Shown here: positions 37,653-44,995 of the stretch, piece after piece
How positions within the stretch are numbered: position 1 is the first letter of the stretch
Layout: every line of letters begins with the position of its first letter
Assembly: GCA_026418625.1 (NCBI GenBank)
Contig: JAOABA010000049.1
Coordinates: 1-64,000, forward strand
Length of the DNA: 64,000 nucleotides
Source of the DNA: Candidatus Kapaibacterium sp.
Lineage (GTDB): Bacteria; Bacteroidota; Ignavibacteria; Kapaibacteriales; UBA2268
Direction of reading: 5' to 3'
Translations under genes and position numbers: made by a program
The notes under the pieces: model-generated
Told to the model about the DNA's origin: nothing
Database searches by the model: none
Seen by the model: only the letters and a program-made list of their open reading frames with translations

Positions 37653-38312
37653 TTATTGAACTCTGACCTTTGGATAAACGCCTCGATGACCGAAATGCTT
37701 ACCAAAATAATACCTCGAAAAGGGCCACAATATATAGTGTGACATTTTACTGAATGGGACATAAGCAATTAAGAATGCAGTAATCGCAAGGTAGATGCCC
37801 ATTATGAGAGTATTATATAGGTCATATACAAACCAAGAAGCAAAAAAGAACCAGACACACATTAGAATGATGGAAAAGTAATCATCAGGATGGCTGATAA
37901 TTCTATTGACAGGCAAAAATATTCTTCGTGCCAGCCTAATAAGTGTTATGATAAATGATATAGGAAATAAAACCATAAAAAAGTTTTGAAAGATGGTTTT
38001 ATCAATTAGCGACTCGTTCCCAAAGGAAACGATAAACGAAACAATAATTGCGAAGGCAACGCCGATATGAAAGATTGCAAACTCAGTCCAAACATACCAT
38101 TTTTTTCTCGTGCTTTCCATTTCCCATGGCATAGCAATATTCAGATAGGAATTAATGATAGCTTTTTGCTTATTGCCTTTTGAGGGTGTTCGCTCTACCA
38201 TTGGCTTAAATCTCATTATCCAGATTATTTTGCCAATGTATACGGTTCCCATAATGAATAAGGCAATTAGATGGACTTCATGCTTTAGGATGCTGATAAT
38301 ATGAGGATCCAT
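37653..38312 (-). CDS. NarI/DsrM-like membrane cytochrome b subunit
   Basis: The 219-residue protein has about five hydrophobic helices (approximately 13-33, 76-97, 108-127, 146-166, 168-186). Candidate haem ligands include H11/H14, H82 (EFAIFHIGVAFAI) and H192 (FSKMSHYILWPFSRYYFGKHFG). The C-terminal SHYILWPFSRY motif matches the NarI/DsrM/HmeC-type quinone-interacting subunits that partner HdrD-like Fe-S proteins. It is the first gene of the four-gene operon, and AGGGAGA precedes its ATG. Likely function: moving electrons between menaquinone and the cytoplasmic Fe-S protein; direction and soluble partner are unknown. Confidence 0.87.
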   Translation of the reverse strand: MDPHIISILKHEVHLIALFIMGTVYIGKIIWIMRFKPMVERTPSKGNKQKAIINSYLNIAMPWEMESTRKKWYVWTEFAIFHIGVAFAIIVSFIVSFGNESLIDKTIFQNFFMVLFPISFIITLIRLARRIFLPVNRIISHPDDYFSIILMCVWFFFASWFVYDLYNTLIMGIYLAITAFLIAYVPFSKMSHYILWPFSRYYFGKHFGHRGVYPKVRVQ

Positions 38313-38529
38313 ACTTTCTCCCTAAAATATATGTGGATAAATTTTGTGCTGTATAACAATGCAACACAATTATTTAATCAACCACAACAAGGTGAAAGCT
38401 TGTCTATAGATGTTCAAATCTATAAGTGGTTTGAATATTTAATTCAAAAGCTAAAATAAAAAAAATTGTTTCTTGGTGTTATTGTATATTGTTTTTAAGT
38501 TAAATTTTGTAACATTTTTGTAGTGTATC
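38313..38529. other. Probable promoter region of the cytochrome b / Fe-S / kinase operon
   Basis: This 217-base gap precedes the operon that starts at 38312 and follows the stop of the T9SS substrate gene, which is on the same strand. It holds a short dyad at 38405-38424 and no convincing open frame. I could not identify a clear promoter by eye. Confidence 0.45.
38405..38424. repeat. Inverted repeat upstream of the cytochrome b operon
   Basis: Seven-base arms TATAGAT (38405-38411) and ATCTATA (38418-38424) surround a 6-base spacer. The dyad lies about 93 bases upstream of the operon start and could be an operator or part of a transcript end for the T9SS gene. The arms are short and AT-rich, so chance occurrence is possible. 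Confidence 0.35.
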
Positions 38530-39489
38530 TTATTCTTTTATTAATGTCTTAAATAATTCTTTTCCATTACTTAGAGTGATTCTAAGAAGATAGATACCCT
38601 TCTGATAATCACTAAAATCAATATTAATATTATTGATATGCGAATTAATTTCGGTAAGCTTTTTTCCATTTAGAGAATAAATAAAAATTGACTCAATATA
38701 ATCATCGCTTTTTAAAGTTATATGAACAATGTCTTTAGCAGGATTTGGATATAAATTCAAATTCTTATTTGTAACAACCTCATATTCCTTACTGAGAGAA
38801 TTCTCGGAAATAGTATAAGTAATATCATCAGCCGCAACAGAAGTTAATGAAGGAAAATCAAAATTTGGACTATTCTCGAGCATTAATCCTTTGCTTCCAT
38901 CCTCATTTTCTATACCGATTAAACCATTTAAAGTTGTATTCTTTCTACCAGCGACATATACAATATTGATATCACTATTTTTTTCCATTAAAACCACTGC
39001 GAAACTAAGTCCGGCGGTAGAGAATGTTTCATTCTCTGGAATAGCAGAAATCCACATTATCACGTGGAATCTGTCAGTTGGTTCGCCCAAAGTTATGCTT
39101 CTAATCTCGTTCGACCACATTGTCATAACATTTTCTAACTTCAAATTTTCCCAATAACCGTAAATTGCATTATTTGGCTCTTCAACAGTTGGAATTGCTT
39201 GATTTTTGTATTTTGACTTATTTGCGTCTTTAGAGAAGGTTATATAACCATCTTCCGAAATATAATAACCATCAACTTTTTTTCCAAAAAAGTAAAAATC
39301 GAAAGGAATACTCTGCCATTCTGTAAGCGTGTCATTAGCTGGTCCTTTCAATACCAATTTTGCATTAGGTCGAATATTTGCAGTGTAATCCTGAGGACCA
39401 ACATATTTATCGCTTTTGTAATCTGTTTGAGAGAGGACTGAGAAAGAGTTAAATAATAAAGTTGTAAAAAAGAATACAAATCTTTTCAT
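38530..39489 (-). CDS. Secreted protein with T9SS type A C-terminal sorting domain
   Basis: The 319-residue protein has an N-terminal signal peptide (MKRFVFFFTTLLFNSFSVLS) and a beta-rich middle of unrecognised function (about 25-235). The C-terminal about 75 residues form a typical T9SS type A sorting domain: LNLYPNPAKDIVHITL, IFIYSLNGKKL, DYQKGIYLLRITLSNGK and a lysine-rich end. It should be exported through Sec and then the type IX system, and be anchored to the cell surface or released. The frame also opens two codons earlier with TTG; the ATG at 39489 gives a better signal peptide. T9SS machinery genes are not in the window. Confidence 0.9.
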   Translation of the reverse strand: MKRFVFFFTTLLFNSFSVLSQTDYKSDKYVGPQDYTANIRPNAKLVLKGPANDTLTEWQSIPFDFYFFGKKVDGYYISEDGYITFSKDANKSKYKNQAIPTVEEPNNAIYGYWENLKLENVMTMWSNEIRSITLGEPTDRFHVIMWISAIPENETFSTAGLSFAVVLMEKNSDINIVYVAGRKNTTLNGLIGIENEDGSKGLMLENSPNFDFPSLTSVAADDITYTISENSLSKEYEVVTNKNLNLYPNPAKDIVHITLKSDDYIESIFIYSLNGKKLTEINSHINNINIDFSDYQKGIYLLRITLSNGKELFKTLIKE

Positions 39490-39580
39490 TATCAATCAAT
39501 TATTTTAGTTAAAAATTGTTAACCAAATATACTTGTTTTATCAGATAAAAAAAACTAAAAAAAGCTCTTTTTTAGATAAT

Positions 39581-41011
39581 TTAGAATTTTTTTAGTAGAA
39601 TATAATCTTGAATCCAACCTTGAGGGTAATCATCAGCATTTTGGATGATTTTATTGTTGCCCGATTTTGAAAAACGAAGGATAGGTTCATAAAAATCTTT
39701 CAACTTGGTATTGAAAATTAGATTTATATTTTCTTGATTTGAATTTAAAAATAAATAGTCAGCTTTGCTTGAAAGAAAAAAATTCAATCTTTCTTCTTTT
39801 TTCACAAATTTTGAAGAAATTAAGCCTTGTGTATCAATAATGCGACCTTTGAATAAATATCCAATAATACCTATATCATCAGCAATAAGTGTTTTATTGA
39901 TTTTTTTGTTGGATTTTGCCCAATTTTTTAATGGATAATAAATATTTTTAGTAACTGGTTTGAAACCTTGAGTGTAAGCTGTAGCTAAGTTAGCAAACAA
40001 TGCTATTATGAATGAAAAGATAGCGATTCTTTGAAAAGTAAAAAGTTTCTTAAATTTTTCAAGATAACCTAATAGGTAAACGAAGCCTACACCTGAGAAC
40101 AAAGCTAAACCAACTCTAATAACAAAACTATACCAGGGCCAGGGATGTGGTCTAATTATGGCATAAGATACTATTAGTAATAAAATCCAAAAACCGAATA
40201 ATTTTAGGAAGGGATCTGTTTTATGAATTCTTGAAATTCCAATCAAAGCCAATGGTAAGGTAATAATTGAAATTGGATCCCTCAAAAAGAACATATTTAT
40301 TAGTTCAATTAAGGATGAGCCTGTTAATTCACTTTTTGAAAGGACTGATTGTGGTAGAATATTTCCATATATCTGATACATAAAAATAAGTGGTATTGAT
40401 AATGTTGCAATACTTATGATAACAGTAAAAAATGCATGTTTATATTGTTTCGTGAAAATATCATTTAAAAATAAAATTAATAGTAATGATAATGCTTCAG
40501 GACGGATAAAATAGGCAATAGAGCAAATGATAACAGCTAAAACTTTTTTTTCTTTCAGATATAAATTAATAGTTATTACCGACATTAAAAGAAATAAATT
40601 TACTTCCATCCCACCGATAGTTATTCTGGAAATTAGCACGCTACCTGAAAAGATGAAAAGGAAAACTCCTAACTCTATAATCTTATTGTTATTGAGCAAA
40701 ATCTTAGAGATAAAGAAAACTGTCAAGGTATCGAGTAATATATTTAATATGACAGCCGAATCTGGCATTGGAAGCCCGATTTTAAAGAAAAGACTTAATA
40801 TAATGGCAAATAGGGGAGAAGTTGTTCCAAGAATATTTTCACCAATGTTATAAACTAAACCATTACCTGATGATAAGTTGTAAGCATATCTAAAAGTAAT
40901 AAATGCATCATCATAAACATCATAAATGAAAAAAGAAAGTAAACGAATAACAAAAACTAACAGGGCTGAAAGAATGATTATTGTTGATTCTTTAGACTTA
41001 TCGGTCATCAT
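39581..41011 (-). CDS. Polytopic membrane glycosyltransferase-like protein (GT-C type)
   Basis: The 476-residue protein has roughly ten or more transmembrane helices. After the first helix it carries the motif DVYDDAFITFRYAYN with the acidic pair D34/D35, then SSGNGLVYNIGE, a pattern shared by GT-C glycosyltransferases that use lipid-phosphate sugar donors. A soluble C-terminal part contains a DTQGLIS segment. Donor and acceptor are unknown; surface glycan or glycoprotein assembly is likely. The reading frame continues upstream into the tRNA-Leu gene, so I place the start at the ATG at 41011 (MMTDKSKES); 41008 is an alternative. Confidence 0.8.
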   Translation of the reverse strand: MMTDKSKESTIIILSALLVFVIRLLSFFIYDVYDDAFITFRYAYNLSSGNGLVYNIGENILGTTSPLFAIILSLFFKIGLPMPDSAVILNILLDTLTVFFISKILLNNNKIIELGVFLFIFSGSVLISRITIGGMEVNLFLLMSVITINLYLKEKKVLAVIICSIAYFIRPEALSLLLILFLNDIFTKQYKHAFFTVIISIATLSIPLIFMYQIYGNILPQSVLSKSELTGSSLIELINMFFLRDPISIITLPLALIGISRIHKTDPFLKLFGFWILLLIVSYAIIRPHPWPWYSFVIRVGLALFSGVGFVYLLGYLEKFKKLFTFQRIAIFSFIIALFANLATAYTQGFKPVTKNIYYPLKNWAKSNKKINKTLIADDIGIIGYLFKGRIIDTQGLISSKFVKKEERLNFFLSSKADYLFLNSNQENINLIFNTKLKDFYEPILRFSKSGNNKIIQNADDYPQGWIQDYILLKKF

Positions 41012-41039
41012 CAATAAAGTGGCAATACTTTTGAAAATG

Positions 41040-41123
41040 TGCCCGGAACAGGACTTGAACCTGCATGAGGTTACCCTCACTACACCCTGAATGTAGCGCG
41101 TCTGCCAATTTCGCCATCCGGGC
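41040..41123 (-). tRNA. tRNA-Leu (anticodon CAG)
   Basis: On the minus strand the sequence begins GCCCGGA and ends TCCGGGC plus discriminator A, giving a perfect 7-base acceptor stem. The anticodon stem CTACA/TGTAG encloses a loop with anticodon CAG (complement of 41087-41089), reading CUG leucine codons. A long variable arm (TGAGGGTAACCTCA) identifies the class II leucine type. The T arm is GCAGG-TTCAAGT-CCTGT. The CCA end is not encoded. It lies between mutS2 (40 bases upstream) and the glycosyltransferase gene (28 bases downstream), on the same strand. Confidence 0.97.
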
Positions 41124-41163
41124 TAATATTGACTTTATCTAAACTACAAAAATAAGAAAATTA

Positions 41164-43635
41164 TTAAAACTCAACTATGGTTACTCCGGCTCCGCCTTCT
41201 TCTAATTTTCCTAATCTGAAAGAAGAAACAGAAGGATGAGTCTTAAGAAATTCGTGAATAGCTTCTCTTAATGCTCCAGTGCCTTTTCCGTGTATAATGG
41301 TAATATATGGCATATTGCTAATCAATGCATCTGAAATTAATTGGTCAACTTCCCTGATTGATTCCTCAGCTCTTTTACCTCTTAAATCAATTGTGGAAGA
41401 AGACGCGAATTTTAGATCAGAAACTTGTTTAGATTTTGTGGGTTGAAAAAGTGCTTTATAAAGCTTATTTAATGGTAATCTGAATTTAACACCTTGAAAA
41501 TCAACTAATGCAGTTTTGCTGTCTTCTGAAATTTCAATTACCGAGCCAACACTCGAGGGATCTTCATAATAGACATTATCACCAATATTAATTTTGTCTT
41601 CAATTTTGGATTGAAATTCATATTTTTCAGTAAATTGTTTTATTTCTGAGTCTAATTGGGCTTTATTTTGATGAAAATCTTTTTTAATATCGCTAAGAGC
41701 CTTTTTTTCTTCTCGTATTTCTCTTATAGTATTCTCAATCAATGAATTTGCTTTTTGTAGTAGTTCATTGGCTTCTAATCGTCCTTCATTGATTAATTTT
41801 TGCTTTTTCTGTTTAATTTCTTTGAGTTGATTTTCTAAATCCTTTCTTAATGTTTCAATTCTGAGGTTTTCTTGAGCTAATGAATTTCTTAATGTTTCTG
41901 TTTCAGATTTATATTTTTGAAGGATGCTAATACTTTCTTCAATTTCACTATGTCTGTCACCAATAAAATTTTTAGCTCTTTCGAGAATAAGATTGGAAAG
42001 TCCAATGTTCTTCGCCATTATGAAAGCATAACTATTTCCGGGAACACCCTGAAGAAACTTATATGTTGGTTTCATATTCTCGACATCAAATTCCATTGAG
42101 TCATTATCAATTTCTTCTTTTCTTAGAGCATAGCTCTTTAATGAGGATTGATGGGTTGTTACAACAAAATAAGATTTCATTTCTAAAAATGATTCAAGAA
42201 TACCAGCGGCTAAGGCTGAACCTTCTTGTGGATCTGTTCCTGAGCCAATTTCATCAATTAAAACCAAAGAATCAGATGAACAATTATCTAGAATTTGTTT
42301 GATTTGTAACATTTGGGAGCTGAAGGTGCTAAGATCATTTTCTATAGACTGATTATCGCCGATTGATGAGAATATTCTACGATAACCAGTGCTACAATAG
42401 CCGATAGGGAAGATCCCGCTAAATGTCATTAAAAGATTTAACCCTATACTTTTCAAAGCAACAGTTTTTCCACCTGCATTTGGACCGGATATAAGATGTC
42501 CTCGTTTATTTTTGGAAAAAGTAATATTGAGAGGAACAACATTTTTTAAACCTTTGCTGTGAACAAGCAATGGGTGTCTAATATTTGTTAATTCAATTTC
42601 ATCGGAATTATGTAGAGTAGGTTTTATACCTCCAAAATCAAGGGAATATTTTGCTTTTGCATTAATTGAATCAATATGAGAAATAATTGAAGTTGAAACC
42701 CATAATTCACGATAGTTTTGACCAATTTCCGCTGTAAGGTTTGATAGAATTCTGTAAACCTCCCTTTTTTCCTCATTCTGAAGAAGAGAAATATCATTAT
42801 TCATTTCAATTATTTCTGTCGGTTCAAGGAAAACAGTAGCACCGGTTTGAGAAACCCCGTGTATTATGCCGGGAATTTGTCTTTTGTTTTCTGCTTTTAT
42901 GGGTAAAACAAACCTTCCCTCTCTAATTGTGAAAAAGTCTTCCTGAATTAATTTATCTTCGCTAACTCTTTTTAAAATCCTTTGAAGTCTATTCCTTAAT
43001 CTGTTAGATTTTTCACGAATTTCAGTTCTAATCCTAAATAGCTCTCTCGAGGCTGTATCTTTAATCTCTCCGGTTACATCAATAGCATCATTGATATGTT
43101 TTTCTAAAAGTTTATTTACAAATAATAATTCACTTTCAAGATATAACACAGGATATTTTTCTTTTCTTTGTTCAAAGAAGCTCTTGATTAGTCTTGAAAG
43201 TTTAAGCATATCATAAATTTTTAGAACTTCCTCTGAGGTTAAGCAGGCATTTTGAACTCTTGCTTTATTTAGTTTCGAGCGTATATCATTCATACCCTCG
43301 CTTGGCATAGGATCGTCTTCAGTTAATAAGGTAACCATTTCCTGAATTAATTCAAATTCTTTTTGAAGCCAAGTTAAATTATCAGTTGGGTAAGAAGATA
43401 AGATTAACTCTTTGCCAAGCTCAGAAAAACAATATTTACTTATTTTTTCAAGTATTGAATGAAATTCTAATTGTTTTAGAGTTTGATTTGTTAGACTATC
43501 TTCAGAAGCGGATAAATTTTTTAAAGTATTATCAAAATCATAAAATGGCTGGTTATCTTCTAATAAATCACTGTCTTTTTTGATCTCTACGTTAGATTCA
43601 TTTATTTCAGTATCAGATTTAACTTCATAATTCAT
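41164..43635 (-). CDS. mutS2: MutS2 family ATPase with Smr domain (RqcU-like)
   Basis: MutS2 acts on collided ribosomes and in suppressing recombination. The 823-residue protein has core and clamp regions, the ABC-type ATPase (Walker A GPNAGGKT at 384-391; LVLIDEIGSGTDPQEGSALA; VVTTHQSSLKSYA), a long coiled coil (about 560-670), a KOW-like segment (NIGDNVYYEDPSSVGSV) and a C-terminal Smr domain (IDLRGKRAEESIREVD, IIHGKGTGALREAI). The first about 48 residues form an acidic tail before the normal family start; no alternative internal Met lies close by, so this extension appears genuine. Confidence 0.96.
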   Translation of the reverse strand: MNYEVKSDTEINESNVEIKKDSDLLEDNQPFYDFDNTLKNLSASEDSLTNQTLKQLEFHSILEKISKYCFSELGKELILSSYPTDNLTWLQKEFELIQEMVTLLTEDDPMPSEGMNDIRSKLNKARVQNACLTSEEVLKIYDMLKLSRLIKSFFEQRKEKYPVLYLESELLFVNKLLEKHINDAIDVTGEIKDTASRELFRIRTEIREKSNRLRNRLQRILKRVSEDKLIQEDFFTIREGRFVLPIKAENKRQIPGIIHGVSQTGATVFLEPTEIIEMNNDISLLQNEEKREVYRILSNLTAEIGQNYRELWVSTSIISHIDSINAKAKYSLDFGGIKPTLHNSDEIELTNIRHPLLVHSKGLKNVVPLNITFSKNKRGHLISGPNAGGKTVALKSIGLNLLMTFSGIFPIGYCSTGYRRIFSSIGDNQSIENDLSTFSSQMLQIKQILDNCSSDSLVLIDEIGSGTDPQEGSALAAGILESFLEMKSYFVVTTHQSSLKSYALRKEEIDNDSMEFDVENMKPTYKFLQGVPGNSYAFIMAKNIGLSNLILERAKNFIGDRHSEIEESISILQKYKSETETLRNSLAQENLRIETLRKDLENQLKEIKQKKQKLINEGRLEANELLQKANSLIENTIREIREEKKALSDIKKDFHQNKAQLDSEIKQFTEKYEFQSKIEDKINIGDNVYYEDPSSVGSVIEISEDSKTALVDFQGVKFRLPLNKLYKALFQPTKSKQVSDLKFASSSTIDLRGKRAEESIREVDQLISDALISNMPYITIIHGKGTGALREAIHEFLKTHPSVSSFRLGKLEEGGAGVTIVEF

Positions 43636-43655
43636 TAGTTACTTATCCTTATAAA

Positions 43656-44102
43656 TCATCCCAATAAACTTCTTACCATACTCTGAACAACTTGTCCATC
43701 AGCTCTACCTTTCATTTCTTTCATAGCAATACTCATAACTCTTCCCAAATCTTTCATATCTTTTGCACCAGATTCAATAATGATTTTTTTAACAATATGT
43801 CTAATTTCCTCTTCGGATAGTTCCTGAGGAAGATAAGTTTTAATAATTTCCAATTCAGCCTTCTCTTTATCAGCAAGATCGAATCTATTTCCCTTTTCAA
43901 ACATCTCGATGGAGTCTTTCCTTTTTTTTGCTAAATTTTGAAGAAGTTTTAATTCATCATCTTCATTCATATCTCTGTTTAGTCCGCTCTTCTTGAATTC
44001 AATAATGCTAGCTCTGATTGAGCGAAGAGTTTCCATCTTTAGCTTATCACCTTTTTTTGTAGCCTCTTTGAGGTCTTCGTTTATTTTTTGTTCGAGAGTC
44101 AT
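43656..44102 (-). CDS. GatB/YqeY domain protein
   Basis: The 148-residue protein matches YqeY, a stand-alone version of the tRNA-binding tail of the amidotransferase subunit GatB. Motifs are LEQKINEDLKEATKKGD, ETLRSIRASIIEFKKS, YLPQELSEEEIRHIVKKII and GRVMSIAMKEMKGRADG. Helical throughout, no membrane segment. Its cellular role is not settled. It is 20 bases upstream of mutS2 on the same strand, so probably co-transcribed, and diverges from the methyltransferase at 44234. Confidence 0.95.
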   Translation of the reverse strand: MTLEQKINEDLKEATKKGDKLKMETLRSIRASIIEFKKSGLNRDMNEDDELKLLQNLAKKRKDSIEMFEKGNRFDLADKEKAELEIIKTYLPQELSEEEIRHIVKKIIIESGAKDMKDLGRVMSIAMKEMKGRADGQVVQSMVRSLLG

Positions 44103-44233
44103 ATTTTACCAATTGAATTCATTAACAAATTTCTTTTAAAATAACGCTTAAACTTGTTTATTATTATCTCTACTGCTATATTGCAAGTTCTTAAATAATG
44201 AAATCAAATTTAAAAATTAATTAATTATTTTTA

Positions 44234-44980
44234 ATGCAGGAAATTGTTTATCATACTCAATTTGTTCAGGAAGATACTTATTGGTGGTTTGTTGCCCGTA
44301 ACAAAATTGTTAAAGAATTAATAAAGCTTTATTGTTCTGACCTCAAAGGCAAAACAGTCCTTGATGTCGGATGTGGAACCGGTGGTTTTTCAAAGTTATT
44401 AATTGATGACTATAATGTTCTATGTCTCGATACTTCAGAAATTGCCTTAAATTATTGCAGACAAAGAAATCTCAACAATCTATTTCTTGGGACACTCGAT
44501 GAATTTAATCCAACTAATTCCAAAATTTCAGCAACTCTTTTCTTAGATGTAATCGAGCATATTGATGATGATAAGGCTGTTATTAAAAGAGCCTATCAAA
44601 TATTGGAAAAGGGTGGATATTTAATTGCAACTGTTCCTGCTTATCAATGGCTTTGGAGCAATCACGATGTTATTCATATGCATAAGAGAAGATATACTAA
44701 GAAAACTTTTAATAACTTGTTGCAGGATGCTGGATTTAATTTGATTTTTTCTTCATATTTTAATTCATTTCTTTTTTTTCCAGCTATCATTAAGCGTTTT
44801 TATGATAATATTATGAAAACGGATAAAACATCAAATAACCCCGAAGCAGAGGTCATTGATCCTGTTTCTCCTTTTATTAATAAATTATTTTTAAAGATAT
44901 TTTCATTCGAAAGGAATATTCTCTCAAGAATGACTTTACCGTTTGGATTATCAATTTTTACAATTGCAAAAAAAATTTGA
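44234..44980 (+). CDS. Class I SAM-dependent methyltransferase
   Basis: The 248-residue protein has the SAM-binding motif VLDVGCGTGGFSKLL, the acidic loop LCLDTSEIALNYC, the post-motif strand ATLFLDVIEHIDDD and AYQILEKGGYLIATVPAY, as in Methyltransf_11/Ubi-like enzymes. The motif YQWLWSNHDVIHMHKRRYTK is common in methyltransferases of cell-surface or lipid-linked glycan loci. It is followed after 15 bases by a YfhO-type membrane protein, so a role in a surface polymer or lipid modification is likely (inference). Confidence 0.88.
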   Translation: MQEIVYHTQFVQEDTYWWFVARNKIVKELIKLYCSDLKGKTVLDVGCGTGGFSKLLIDDYNVLCLDTSEIALNYCRQRNLNNLFLGTLDEFNPTNSKISATLFLDVIEHIDDDKAVIKRAYQILEKGGYLIATVPAYQWLWSNHDVIHMHKRRYTKKTFNNLLQDAGFNLIFSSYFNSFLFFPAIIKRFYDNIMKTDKTSNNPEAEVIDPVSPFINKLFLKIFSFERNILSRMTLPFGLSIFTIAKKI

Positions 44981-44995
44981 TAAAGGAAACAAAAT

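Noticed and set aside
41012-41080. Upstream 23-codon extension of the glycosyltransferase frame starting MRVTSCRFKSC
   Set aside because: The extension reads through the tRNA-Leu gene on the same strand. The ATG at 41011 or 41008 follows the tRNA and directly precedes the first membrane helix.
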